A model generated the notes under the pieces. That model had not been told where the DNA came from, did no database searches, and worked only from the letters and a program-made list of their open reading frames with translations. A stretch of DNA of 64,000 nucleotides, from assembly GCA_030710605.1 (NCBI GenBank), contig CP092870.1, positions 49,817,061-49,881,060 on the forward strand. The letters are read 5' to 3'. Of this stretch, positions 41,560 to 52,864 are shown in pieces. The translations under genes and the position numbers were made by a program. This stretch comes from Cordylochernes scorpioides. Taxonomy: Eukaryota > Arthropoda > Arachnida > Pseudoscorpiones > Chernetidae. The stretch's first letter is position 1. The number at the start of each line of letters is the position of its first letter.

Positions 41560-41835
41560 TGGTCTAAATCGTTGGTTTTCGACCGCTACGACCCGGGATC
41601 AAACCCCGCATTGGGCACACTTTTCCTAATTTAAAAAATGCTTCAATAGCCCCTGATTCTTGCAAAAGTCCAACCTCACCAGCAAGTCCAAGTAACCAAA
41701 CGGGGCTCTGGTACATTTGTAAGTGCAAAGTTGAACTGCTTTTCACATGTGTAGACATGTGGTGTACTTACAGTAAAAGTAGTCGCCTACTTCTACCCAC
41801 CATGATTACCATGGCCTGTACCACGTGTACTACTA
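41560..41835 (+). mobile_element. SINE 1 copy
   Basis: Head GGTCTAAATCGTTGGTTTTC to tail TGTACCACGTGTACTA. Box B is changed to GGATCAAACC. Confidence 0.78.
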
Positions 41836-41874
41836 CAACTAATAATAATAAAAACAGTAATAATAATTATCACA

Positions 41875-42455
41875 AAGCAATAACGCTCCATCTATATATA
41901 ATTAATGAAGACATTAAGACTCGAATGTTTATTTTTCACAAATAAATCAAACTTCTACTGTCCTTACTGCGATGATAAAATATTGGGAGGGTTTGGCTTA
42001 TCAGTGGTGAACCTTCCCAGCAGTTTCGTCAATTTTTAATCTACCAGACCGCTTCTTTAGATCTCTAATACTGTATTGGATCATTCTGTTTATATATGTT
42101 ACACTGAAGGGTGTAATCCTAGAAATGGTATTTAAGTAAACTATGGACATAAGCTTTTAGGACAGTAGAATTACATTTAAATATTTACATCGAGAAATGC
42201 TCTTCATCAAACAATAAGGATAAGTTAGGTAAAACTAATTCAAAGCAATAACATGCCATCTATATATAACAAATGAAGACATTAAGATGTTAATGTTTCT
42301 TTTCACAAATAAATTCTACTGTCCTTACTGCGATGAACCAAGCCCTCCCAATATTTATTCATCGTAGTAAGGACAGTAGAAGTTTGATTTATTTGTGAGA
42401 AGAAACATTCGCATCCTAGTGTCTTCATTCGTTATATATAGATGGCGCGTTATTG
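41875..42455. mobile_element. MITE C, two units
   Basis: AATAACGCTCCATCTATATA and AATAACATGCCATCTATATA starts. The second unit is palindromic, ending in GATGGCGCGTTATTGCTTTG. Confidence 0.7.
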
Positions 42456-42480
42456 CTTTGTACTAGAATGTAATGCAGAT

Positions 42481-43204
42481 TGTGATGTAATTGTACAAAA
42501 GTGTAATTGTACAAAAGTGAAATAGTACAAAAGTAAAATTGTACAAAAGTAAAATTGTACAAAAGTGTAATTGTACAAAAGTGTAATTGTACAAAAGTGT
42601 AATTGTACAAAAGTAAAATTGTACAAAAGTGAAAATTGTACAAAAGTGAAAATTGTACAAAAGTGAAAATTGTACAAAAGTGAAAATTGTACAAAAGTGA
42701 AAATTGTACAAAAGTGAAAATTGTACAAAAGTGAAAATTGTACAAAAGTGAAATAGTACAAAAGTAAAATTGTACAAAAGTAAAATTGTACAAAAGTGAA
42801 ATAGTACAAAAGTGTAATTGTACAAAAGTGTAATTGTACAAAAGTGTAATTGTACAAAAGTGAAATAGTACAAAAGTAAAATTGTACAAAAGTAAAATTG
42901 TACAAAAGTGTAATTGTACAAAAGTGTAATTGTACAAAAGTGAAATAGTACAAAAGTAAAATTGTACAAAAGTGTAATTGTACAAAAGTAAAATTGTACA
43001 AAAGTGTAATTGTACAAAAGTGTAATTGTACAAAAGTGTAATTGTACAAAAGTGAAATAGTACAAAAGTGTAATTGTACAAAAGTGTAATTGTACAAAAG
43101 TGTAATTGTACAAAAGTGAAATAGTACAAAAGTAAAATTGTACAAAAGTAAAATTGTACAAAAGTAAAATTGTACAAAAGTGAAATAGTACAAAGGTAAA
43201 ATTG
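42481..43204. repeat. 16-bp satellite grown from an LTR start
   Basis: About 45 units of GTACAAAAGTGTAATT and variants (TAAAATT, GAAAATT, GAAATA). The first unit is preceded by TGTGATGTAATTGTACA, identical to the start of the LTR at 43602. All three minus frames stay open because the unit has no stop on that strand; these are not genes. Confidence 0.93.
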
Positions 43205-43601
43205 TGGTTCCTGTGGGATTCCTTTGAAGGTGCGGAGTGACAATTCGGATCACTATGGCAAATCAAAGGAAGCTTGTTCTGCTCCCTCTATAATAGGTGT
43301 TGTGAATGCTATTGATGAGAAGGAGTAAAGGATTCTGAAGCGAAGCCAAAGGGCGACGGATTAAAGGATTCTGATGCGAAGCCTAAGGGCGCAGGAGTAC
43401 GAGAACTGCCTCCATTGGAAGTAAAGGATCAAGTTTGGCTGACGGACCTTAACGGGGAGCCATATGTGAATTGCCCGGAGGCCAACCCACACACTTCGGA
43501 TGCTGCTGCGGATGTGGCCGGATCATCAACATCTCCTGGAAGAACAGTTCGTCCGCCCAGACGTTTTGGAGAGGACTAGAGCTAATCTCTAAGAGGGGAG
43601 A
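43205..43601 (+). pseudogene. Gypsy-like pol C-terminal remnant
   Basis: Encodes LPPLEVKDQVWLTDLNGEPY...TVRPPRRFGED-stop. A basic PPRRF tail and a VKDQVWL-type strand are usual at the end of gypsy integrases. It stops just before a purine-rich AAGAGGGGAGA tract and the LTR start. RT, RNase H and the integrase core are absent. Confidence 0.55.
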
Positions 43602-43793
43602 TGTGATGTAATTGTACATATTCAGATGTAAATATGTAAATATGGTTTTGCATATAGACGCTCGAGTTAGGATATATATAGAGATAATTGGAAGCTGTCA
43701 GTTAGTTAGTAAGTTCCGTTCTTAAATAAAGAAGTGTTCACCATCGTAGCCCGATACCTCTTAGAGAAACAAAACACAGATCACAATAGTATT
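43602..43793 (+). mobile_element. 3' LTR of gypsy-like relic
   Basis: TGTGATGTAATTGTACATAT...ACAGATCACA. It contains GATATATATAGAG and AATAAA (about 43723). Start and preceding polypurine tract are clear; the end is inferred from the CA and the TGTGAT/ATCACA inverted ends. Confidence 0.65.
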
Positions 43794-43849
43794 CTATCGT
43801 AGAAATATTCCATAATTGTCACTTTCAGGTTTCGATACTTAATGAAATG

Positions 43850-44300
43850 GCTGGTATTGGAGATGCCCTGATGAGCTAAGTACTGCCAATATTTATTCAT
43901 CGCAGTAAGGAACAGTAGAAGTTTGATTTATTTGTGAAAAGAAACATTCATGTCTCAATGTCTTTATTCGTTGAGGTATTTATTGAATTGAAGTATAATT
44001 GAAGTATTTATTGTAGTAAACCTAGATATTTGGCTTAATTGTCACTGCCGAGTACAAAAGTAGAAATATACCGAGGGAAATGTCGTACTTGATGTTTCTT
44101 TTCACAAATAAATCAAATTTCTACTGTCCTTACTGCGATGAGCAAAGCCTTCCCAATATATTTATTCATCGCAGTAAGGACAGGGGAAGTTTGATTTATT
44201 TGTGAAAAGAAACATTCGTGTTTTAATGTCTTCATTCGTTAAAGTATTTATTGAATTGAAGTATAATTGATGTATTTATTGTAGTAAACCTAGACTTAAT
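43850..44300. mobile_element. MITE C units with duplicated flank
   Basis: TTCATCGCAGTAAGGAACAG and TCATCGCAGTAAGGACAGGG. The flank TTATTGAATTGAAGTATAAT is repeated at 43980 and 44250. Confidence 0.6.
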
Positions 44301-44640
44301 CATCACTGCCAAGTACGGAGGTTAGAAATACAACGAAGTCAATGTCGTACTTGATGTAAACTTGGGGTAAGGTTGTTTAGAGAAGGATCTCCTGGGTTTA
44401 CCGTTTTTGTCAGCGGGAGAATTGTGGCGATCGATGAACAAGATAGAACGCCTATAAAAGTGGCGGTCCCGACCCTGGGGAACAATCCGTTTCCCGTCTT
44501 AACAGCTTGGGTGGCATTAACTCGGGTAATGAGGTTTCGGAGGTGGGACAATCAACCTTCTTGGCTCTAATAGATTCAATAAAAATTACTTTTTATATGC
44601 GGAATGATCTACTAAGCCGTATTAAGATCATTTTCTTTTA
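44300..44640. other. GC-richer unclassified segment
   Basis: 44390-44560 is balanced in base content, with short open frames on both strands; no homology recognised. Confidence 0.3.
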
Positions 44641-44644
44641 TTAT

Positions 44645-44755
44645 GCCTAGTACACGTGATACACGACATGATAATCATGGTTGGCAATTAGCAACTGCTT
44701 TACTGTAAGTGCACCACATATTTACACATGTGAAGCACAATGTGAGGACAGCAGA
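44645..44755 (-). mobile_element. SINE 1 tail, minus
   Basis: CCTAGTACACGTGATACACG to CACATATTTACACATGTGAA. Confidence 0.65.
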
Positions 44756-44849
44756 AGTACAACCATTTATAAATATATAAAATGCTTCGAGCAATCGCTT
44801 TTCCGCAAATATCAAATTGTGTCTTTTATTATAGCAATTATTTTTTCAT

Positions 44850-45120
44850 ATAAAATAGCCATTCCAAGAATCTAGCATCAGTATCACTATAAAAGGAAGA
44901 TCGAAAAATGCAATATAACAGCGGTATGGTAGATTAAACTGGCTAAACAGCTGGGAGGATTCACCAATGATGAGCCAGCCCCCCCCCCCCCCCCCCCCCC
45001 CCCCCATTATTTTTTCATTGCAGTAAGAACAGTAGAAATTGTTTATCTTTAAAAATAATCATACGCGTCTATAATAGTTTCGAATTTTGAAAACAGATTG
45101 CGCGCAAATGAATCATAGAA
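44850..45120. mobile_element. MITE C with poly-C expansion
   Basis: GCGGTATGGTAGATTAAACT, then an uninterrupted C run at about 44979-45005 where other copies have CCAGGCCCTCCCA. Confidence 0.75.
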
Positions 45121-45439
45121 TTTATTGTATATACATATATTTTAGGAATCAATATATTTCATCAGTTTTTTTTTTAATACAAATTTCTATGAAGTCGCTA
45201 TTTATTCCTGATATGATAAAGTGAAAAGTTTTCACGAAACTTTGCACAGAGATTCTGCAAACAATCATTCTTCAAATGTTTGCACGCTTAACCAAAAGTC
45301 AAAAGTCTGTTGGACAAAACTTTATATAGTTATTTCTATATTATAATACCAACTTAGAACAAAGAACTCCTGTTGTAGAAAGAAATTCTAAAGATTTAAG
45401 TGCTAATTTTCACAAATGGCCGTAAAATCGCATAAAAAA

Positions 45440-45620
45440 ATCATAATAAGGCACAATTTGGATTATAGATTATAAACACAAGGTAATAAGACCAAATCCA
45501 AATAAATAAATAGTGTGTGACGTTTTGGTAACAGCGTTGTTACCATCTTCAGACAAACGCTGTTACCGAAACGTCACACACTATTTATTTATTTGGTCTT
45601 ATTACCTTGTGTTTAAAAAA
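45440..45620. mobile_element. Family L elements, palindromic, decayed
   Basis: The minus core CTGAAGA, GGTAACA..TGTTACC, AAAA for GAAA, CGTC. A plus half-copy follows directly (CGCTGTTACCGAAACGTCAC). Confidence 0.65.
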
Positions 45621-45892
45621 ATTATATAAAATACCAATTTTGGAGATGGTGTTGCAAGAAATAAATTCTATATATTGCAGCAATATAGTGAATGTATAAA
45701 TTGAAAGCTACCATATATATAAGAAATGGGATTTTAAAACTGCCTCGGACTAATCCGCTCAACTAGTACAACACACTGGGCACCAAGTCGATTCGGCAAA
45801 CAAATGAGGAATCTACGAAGCTATTTCCTTTCACTCCGGCCGCGTCCTCCTATATATTGTCTCACCCATTCCTATATATCCTCTTTTTAACA

Positions 45893-45919
<27 letters not shown>

Positions 45920-45923
<4 letters not shown>

Positions 45924-46980
45924 ATGATACATTAGCGCGACATCTGTTATGAAAATTCGAAACTATTATAGACGCGTATGTTTTTTTTTTAAATAAACAA
46001 TTTCTACTGCCCTTACTGCAATGGAAAAATTAATTGGAGGGCTTGGCTCATCAGTGGGGAACCCTCCCAGCGGTTTAGCCAGTTTAATCTACCATATAGC
46101 TGTTATATTGCATTTTTCGATCTTCCTTTTATATTGATACTGTTGATAAACTTTTGGGACGGGTATTTTAGATGAATTAAGAGCTTTGAGGACCGCAGAA
46201 TTACATACAAATATAAATATATAATATGCTTCGAGCAATCGCTCTTGGTGAACCAGGCCCTCCCATTTAATTTCCATTGCAGTAGAAATTGTTTTATTTA
46301 TTTTTTATAAATATAAAGCAATAACGCGCCATTTATATACAGTAAATGAAGACATTAAGACGCGAATGTTTCTTTCACAAATAAACTTCTACTGTCCTTA
46401 CTGCGATGAAAAATATTGGGAGGGCTTGGTTGATCAGTAGTGAACCCTCCCAGCAGTTTCACCAATTCAATCTACCAGACCGCTTCTTTAGATCTCTAAT
46501 ACTGTACTGGATCATTCTGCTTTTATATGTTACACTGAAGGGTGGAATCTCAGAAATCGCATTTAAGCAAACTATGGACATAAAACACTCGCGTCTTAAT
46601 GTTTTCATTTGTTATATATATAAGACGTGTTATTTCTTTATATTAATTTATGCCAAACTGGCCTTGTCCTTATTGCTTGAGGAAGAGATTTTTTCGATTC
46701 AAATATTTATACGTAATTTTGATGTCACAAAAGCTTATGTCCATAGTTTGCTTGAATACCATTTACAAGAGTCCACCATTCAGTGTAGCATATAAAAGCA
46801 GAATGATTCAATACAGTATTAGAGCTCTAAAGAAGCGGTCTGGTAGATTAAATTGACGAAACCGCTGAGAGGATTCACTACTGACAAGCCAAGCACTTCC
46901 TATATTTTTTCATCGCAATAAAGACATTAGAAATTCGATTTATTTGTGAAAGAAACATTCGCGTCATAATGTCTTTATTT
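45920..46980. mobile_element. MITE C cluster, at least three units
   Basis: ATTAGCGCGACATCTGTTAT (45930), AATAACGCGCCATTTATATA (46320), and a longer form at 46600-46980 containing AACTGGCCTTGTCCTTATTG and GTCCATAGTTTGCTTGAATA. That internal part recurs at 53935-54060 and 55990-56110. Confidence 0.7.
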
Positions 46981-47039
46981 GCTAACTTATCTATATTGAT
47001 AAAGTAATCAGCTAGAAAATGTACAAGGAAGTTCTTGAA

Positions 47040-47190
47040 GATGATATTTTGTAAACTATGCTTTTACCTTGAAGGGTTCACCATTGACGAACCAAGCTCT
47101 CCAAATATTTTTTCATAGCAGTACAGATAGTACAAGTTTGTTTTGTGTGTAAAAGAAACATTCGCGTCTTAATTTTTATATTTGCTGTGT
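47040..47190. mobile_element. MITE C fragment
   Basis: GGGTTCACCATTGACGAACC and GAAACATTCGCGTCTTAATT. Confidence 0.5.
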
Positions 47191-47560
47191 GTAATATTGG
47201 AGTGATAATCTGTCTCAATTCTACGAAAAGCCATCCGTATTCAAGTCAAACAGAACGGTGAAATCTCAGCATAGGTTATTGTGTCCTACCAAAATGAGTA
47301 AGACGTTAAGCCGACAGGATTAGGGTCGGCAAGCAAATATTACATTGCCATAAATGTCACAATTTACTGGCTAATGATTTACTATGGAACTTTGATTGCC
47401 TGCACAGTTCTATCCTTAATGAAGTCACAATTTATACCAATGAGGTTAACGTCTAGTTTAGGAACGAGAAAGTCCTGAAGCGATCATAATATGTCGAGGA
47501 TTAGCATGTATTCACATATCTGTATATATTTATAATTGTATGTAATTATACTGTATTCGA
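47190..47560. other. No recognised element
   Basis: Nothing supported. Confidence 0.3.
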
Positions 47561-47564
47561 AGCT

Positions 47565-48010
47565 TATGTCCATAGTTCATCTAAAATACCCATTTCAAGA
47601 GTCTAGCATCAGCATCACTATAAAAGGAAGATCGAAAAATGCAATAAAACAGCGGTATGGTAGATAAAACTGGCGAAACCGCTGGGAGGGTTGACCATTG
47701 ATGAGCCAGGCCCTCCCATTATTTTTCCATTGCAGTAAGAACAGTAGATTTTTTTTTATTTTTAAAAAGAATCATACGCGTCTAAAATAGTTTCGAATTT
47801 TCATAACAGATGGCGCGCTAATGTATCAAATATCTGTAATCAAACATTACAAAAATCCCTGGAAAAATTAGAGGGAGGGCCTGGCTCATCAGTGATGAAC
47901 CCTCCCAGCGGTTTCGCCAGTTTAATCTACCATACCGCTGTTATATTGCATTTTTGGAACTTCCTTTTATAGTGCTACTGATGCTAGACTCTTGGAATGG
48001 GTATTTTAGA
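47565..48010. mobile_element. MITE C, two converging units
   Basis: GGCGAAACCGCTGGGAGGGT at 47678 and its complement at about 47903; both carry ATTACCATACCGCTG-type inner ends. Confidence 0.7.
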
Positions 48011-48470
48011 TGAACTATGGACATATTCTTTGAGGTATAGTAATGAAAGAATCCTTGGTGAAAGAGATCAACAAAGTACCAAGTTTAAAACTATATTTTC
48101 GTTATTATACAGTAATAAATGTCTTTAATAAATAAAAATTCCATCTCCCAATTTTAATATTGTTCTGTGTTTTTTATCAAAATTATTCGTAAAAATTTCT
48201 CAGCTCGATTACAAATTTTTCTTCCTATTTATTCACTCTTTAAAAAAAAACTTATATTAAGCCTTCTTCTAGAAAAACTTTTTATTTTTGGATTATTAGA
48301 TAAGCTATTTAAGCTTTATTCGGTTCCCCGGACCCAAGTAAACTGCGTAATAGAGAGAGAGATCTTTGTAGAATCTATATTTTAACGACTATATTACAAT
48401 TTTTATCTTGGGTTATATAATCTCTTTGAAAAAATTCATAAAAAGGGTCAAATCATAAGGTCAAAGGTTT
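48011..48470. other. No recognised element
   Basis: AT-rich, no supported feature. Confidence 0.3.
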
Positions 48471-48474
48471 CTTT

Positions 48475-48540
48475 CAAAGTATTTTTTTATATCATTTTGC
48501 CGAGTTTTCAAGCATTTCTGCCCTTCCACAAGAGAAAAAT
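48475..48540 (-). mobile_element. Penelope-tail-like fragment, decayed
   Basis: Minus: GTGGAAGGGCAGAAATGCTT then GAAAACTCGGC and GAAAGAAAC, aligning with the tail motif at 39414-39480. Confidence 0.45.
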
Positions 48541-48589
48541 AGAAAACGCACAAGATGATGAACTGTTTATATACATGTTATATTTAAAA

Positions 48590-48960
48590 ATGATTTCTGC
48601 TGTTGACTTTGGAATATTATTTTCTAATTATTTTTTGGATACATTGGTATGATTATGATATTGTTTTGCAGTCGTGGGGAATAATTAAATAGTTTTGATC
48701 AGAGATTGCTTTAATTGAACTAAAGGAATATATAAAAAACATAATTTGATAAAAGTACTGTGGATTAAGGCGTAAGAAAAAAGAAATGAAAACTTATTTA
48801 CATAATGTACAAAAGGTTTGAGCCGGCCATCGGGAAACAACAACAATGAGTTTTTATAGGGGAAGCATGACCTCTTGCAGTCGATTTAACAGAGTATTTG
48901 AATCTATGAAATATAATTTTAAATAAAATAATATTTTAATATAACATACATATCTGCATA
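48590..48960 (-). mobile_element. Family E repeat, minus
   Basis: GTTTGAGCCGGCCATCGGGA and CTTGCAGTCGATTTAACAGA. Confidence 0.58.
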
Positions 48961-48970
48961 TTAACATATA

Positions 48971-49106
48971 CAGTAGAACCTCCCTTTAGCGGACACCTCT
49001 CTGCAAAGGACAGTTTTAATTTACAAAATTATCTTTTTTACTATTTAGCAACTCTCCTGTAAGAGGACCCCTCTCCCTAAAGGACACTTTGACCCTGCAA
49101 TTAGGT
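48971..49106. mobile_element. MITE A, right end missing
   Basis: TA-CAGTAGAACCTCCCTTTAGC; broken off after GCAATTAGGTG. Confidence 0.6.
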
Positions 49107-49900
49107 GTTATCCAAACGATAACATATTTTTCAAATAAAATGTCAAATATATTTATTGATCAATAAAATAACGCCTTGTATATCAATATTGAGGCGATAA
49201 AATTCAGGCTTGCGGAAATATGAATTTCTATAAAAACATTTTAACATTTGTGAATTAAGATATGAAAATATAAAATTATTCCCGGATAGCCTGATATTTT
49301 CGCCTTAATATGATTTTATAATTGAAGACAATAAAAAACACTAGGTAAAACATACAAAACCTCAAATTTACATATCGGATTTTGTGCTTCTCAATATGAT
49401 ATTCAGTATTTCAATATTCATCCTCTGATTTACTGCTCTGTTGTCAAGTTATATTGACAAACATTAGCACTTTTATCTCAATATTTAGCGGGAAGAATGT
49501 TGTTTGTTAAGTGAACCAATATCTCACGTCTTCTCATTGGACGAATGTGGCCATGTTTGTATATAAGAGAGGGCTAAGGGAATGTGAGGGATATTGTGGT
49601 GGATTATTGTGTGGAGAAGCTTAAAGCATTCTCTAAGTCCGTGTCTGGTGATCTCCTCACATACCTGTGTAACCCCGATCCGATCCCTACCAACACTACA
49701 ATAAAAGTACTGTTTTGTTTTTATAACAAATCGTGGATTTTTATTTATTTCCCTTTTATTGTTGTTGTTGTACTCTTGAGTGTACGCTTTTCTCTCTCTC
49801 TCTCTCTCTCTCTCTATGTGTACAAATTATTATTACTTTCAGGCCCTAGTAAATTGCACATTGTGTGTTAACCCGTAAAAGCAACATTAGTCACTGTAAT
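49107..49900 (+). mobile_element. Possible LTR-like or promoter-bearing insertion
   Basis: It interrupts MITE A at 49106. It contains TTTGTATATAAGAGAGGGC (49556-49574), a TATA box in context, then TACAATAAAAGTACTG (about 49697), a polyadenylation signal, the order of an LTR. A (CT)n tract is at 49793-49815. Boundaries are not clear. Confidence 0.3.
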
Positions 49901-50500
49901 GTTATAGATGAGCATTTATTGAGCGATTATGTATTGGATATATTCAGGACTGTGTGAGGAACGGGAGCAATAGATGAAGGAATATCTGGATAGATGATAG
50001 TATGTGCATTCTTGCCTCTTCTCCGTTTAGAAGGATCAGCTATTCACAAGTAGCAGTTATTCGAATTATCAGTGGGCTCTCGCCAAATTCTTGAAAAAGC
50101 AAACCTTATTGCTATCTTCACACTTCTGTACCATGACTCTAATGTTTTAGTGCAAAAACTGAAGTTGGGTGCCCAAGGTTTGTCCCGGTCGCCAATTGGT
50201 TTGATTCACACATCTTGACAGAAGAAATCAATGAGTATTAATTCGTCGTCTGATATCGGTTTTAAGGATCTTTTTATTTTGATACCCAAGATGTGAGTTT
50301 ACCATTTATCCCTAAATAGGTAGGTCATGTAGAAATCTATATCAGAACATATTACTTCCCTTCAATACCGTGGACCCCACAAAGATGGTAAATATCTGAA
50401 TGTGTCCCATATTTTGAGCATACCACATATATTAGGCAGTGTCTTAAAAATTGAACTCTTAGAAGATATACACACGATATTTATATTAGATGACACCTAT
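49900..50500. other. No recognised element
   Basis: Nothing supported. Confidence 0.3.
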
Positions 50501-50519
50501 AGTACAGTATAATAAATGT

Positions 50520-52205
50520 TTTGATATATAGAAATTGAATAAAAATGATGCGTTGTGAAGGAACCGGGGATGCTTCTGCGGAGGAGAAATTTAAGACTCG
50601 AAACATCTACTTCTGGAATGTCCAATTTTTCGGGATTATAGGGAAAGAAAATTTGGTGGCATCGGACAGCTACATGAATTCGTAGATGAGAAAATAACAT
50701 ATAAAATTTTTAATCAGTTTTGTAGATATATACATGTCATAATTTGCATAATATCCAAGATGTATAATTTCTTTTCGCCAAAATAAGTATTTAAACATGT
50801 TAAGCTTGTGTTAAAATGTAAATATGCAAATTGATCCATCTATAAAAATGTACAGAAATAAACGTGGCAGACATCTCGGGCGAATGCTACGGCACGTCGC
50901 GGGTGCGCTGCTCATTTGGCTGGAACTAATTCTTGGGGATTACATGCATAACGGTTGAACCCTTCCATTCGATCACGACATATACAACTATCTTTTGAAC
51001 TGGGAAAGAGAGTAAGGAAATTGCCTTTGTATGTTTGGTTGTTTTCTCCTTGACATATTTTCTTTGGATAATTATGTAAAATAATTGAATTGTATATATA
51101 TAAGCTTGTATATAGCCAATTCGTTATGATGTTAGAAATGTATTGACGCATATATCCCTGAGTTTGGGATATCGCGTTATAGGATGTTAACTATATTGTA
51201 AGATTATAAACTCAAAAGGAGCTTCTTCTATAAAACATGTTTATTTCACTAGCTTTCAATCGACATCGTTCTTCAACGGGCGTAAAGACAAGGTGTGCAA
51301 TTATCTAGCCGTACATTGAGAGTCAAGATATATACAATTTTGTAACTAACATGATGGCTGGTAGAATTACAAATTAAGAAATAAACCAGTTGTGTAAATC
51401 CTTGTATTGGAGTGAGGTAAACAATCAAAAATAAAATAGAAATCCCCAAGATTTACCATTTATTAATGCAATAGCTATGAATCACAATTTCAGATGCATC
51501 CCTCATTTGTGTGTGTGTGCTTATTTATCTACTTAAAAAAACTTACTCTCACACAAGGATTTACACAACTGTTCATTTCTCAAATTTGTAATTCCACCTG
51601 CCATCATGTAATTTATAAATTTGTATATATATTGGCTCTCAATGTACGTGTTTTTAATTGTACACATCACACCTTGTCTTTACGCCCGTTGAAAAACGAT
51701 GTCGTTCGAAAGCTATCGAAATAAATATGTTATATAGAAGAAGCTCCTTTTGAGTTTATAATCTTATAATTAACATCCTATAATGCGATATCCCAAACTC
51801 AGGGATATTTGCGTCAATACATTTCTAACATCATAATAAATAGGCTATATACAAGCTTATACAATTCAATTATTTTACATAATTATACAAAGAAAATATG
51901 TCAAGGAGAAAACAAACAAACATACAAAAGCAATTTCCTTAAAATTTCCTTCCATCTCTTTCCCAGTTCAAAAGATAGTTAAATATATATCTACGAAATT
52001 GATTTAAAATTTTATATGTTGCTTTCTCATTTACGAATTCATGTTGCTGTGTGATGTCACCAAATTTTCTTTCCCTATAATACTGAAAAATTGGACATTC
52101 CAGAAGTAGATGTTTCGAGTCTTGAATTTCACCTCTGCAGAAGCATCCCGGTTCCTTCACAACGCATCATTTTTATTCTAATTTTGTTCATTTTCTATAG
52201 AAGAA
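50520..52205. mobile_element. Large inverted repeat of two LINE 3' ends and two element-F units
   Basis: Left arm (50528-51440, plus) and right arm (51470-52205, minus) are reverse complements. Each has a LINE zinc-finger end, a tail GATATCCCAAACTCAGGGAT and a hammerhead-like F unit (51180-51290; 51660-51780). The left arm is interrupted at about 50728-50985 by another repeat (CGGCACGTCGC...CCTTCCATTCGATCACGACA), also found at 55540-55710. Confidence 0.8.
51939..52160 (-). pseudogene. LINE ORF2 C-terminal zinc finger
   Basis: Encodes KEPGCFCRGEIQDSKHLLLE then CPIFQYYRERKFG: the C-x-C...H...C finger at the end of LINE polyproteins, related to 30143-30349. The mirror copy at about 50555-50700 has a one-base frameshift. 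5'-truncated. Confidence 0.68.
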
Positions 52206-52289
52206 TATCCTTTTGAGTTTATAATCTTATAGTTATGGTATTCGAAAGTGGATGTCTACATAGGATGTTAATAAAAAAGATGGACTTAC

Positions 52290-52338
52290 CAGATTTTTTC
52301 TCAGATTCCGCCGGTTTCATCTGCACCGGGTTGTGAAG
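52290..52338 (-). CDS. CELF: CELF/Bruno-like exon: RRM1-RRM2 linker (49 nt)
   Basis: First CELF exon of the window in transcript order. On the minus strand a pyrimidine-rich tract ending in TGTGTGTGCAG precedes the exon and the donor CTG|GTAAGTC follows. It encodes LHNPVQMKPAESEKKSG (last codon split, phase 1), matching the conserved CELF segment HHPIQMKPADSEK that follows RRM1. The 49-nt length equals the conserved vertebrate CELF1/2 exon for this segment. The split codon joins in phase to the exon at 7191-7316. CELF proteins are RNA-binding regulators of splicing, translation and mRNA decay. The preceding RRM1 exons were not found between 52.4 and 64 kb and should lie outside the window. 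Exon identity is strong because length, phase and splice sites all agree. Confidence 0.9.
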
Positions 52339-52509
52339 CTGCACACACAACTGAGGTTAAAGGAGAGAAACTTGGTCGCTTCATTCACTTCGCTATGGTC
52401 TAGTAAAGAAAACTAGGTCTAAAAACCGTTCTATGAAATTGTCACCTTCACTTGGTTCCTGAAAGTCAAAATATTAATCAACATTACTACTCTGATATAC
52501 GTATATATA

Positions 52510-52625
52510 GTTGAACTGCTTTTCACATGTGTAGACACGTGTTGTACTTACAGTAAAAGCAATAGCCTACTTCTACCCACCATGATTATCTTGGCCTGTA
52601 CCACATGTACTAGGGATAAGAAAAA
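52510..52625 (+). mobile_element. SINE 1 tail fragment
   Basis: GAACTGCTTTTCACATGTGT to ACCACATGTACTAGGGATAA, about 170 bp upstream of the first exon in transcript sense. Confidence 0.7.
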
Positions 52626-52769
52626 ATACCTCTGATATATACTTTGCCAACCCTATGAAATCCTAGAAAAAAGACCAGAAAGGAAGTCATAGGTTTTTCA
52701 TCATGACAACACACGCCATTGTTAAGACGTTTTAGAAATATATAATGTACTAATTAAATAATTAAAGAA

Positions 52770-52840
52770 GGTTCCCGGAGATGAGTTTCTTTTTAATTCA
52801 AATATCATCTCAGGCTTTCAGGCGTCTGATGCAATATATA
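52770..52840 (-). mobile_element. Penelope-tail-like fragment
   Basis: Minus: CATCAGACGCCTGAAAGCCT, then AAAAAGAAACTCATCTCCGG; aligns with the GAAAGC...AGAAACT tail of F/N/Penelope units. Confidence 0.45.
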
Positions 52841-52864
52841 ATGTACAGGTTTTGAAAATAAAGC

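Larger units (their letters stand above)
7317..52289 (-). other. CELF intron, 44,973 bp, filled with mobile elements
   Basis: Between donor GTAAGT at 52289 and acceptor CAG at 7317-7319. No exon-like, GC-richer, splice-flanked coding segment is visible inside. Content is nearly all transposable elements, foldbacks and tandem repeats, listed separately. The exons on either side join in phase 1, so no exon need be missing. Confidence 0.8.

Noticed and set aside
42425-43266. Three overlapping long minus-strand frames (about 270 codons each) rich in FTFVQF/LLYN repeats
   Set aside because: They are the three translations of the stop-free 16-bp satellite and share no family; not genes.
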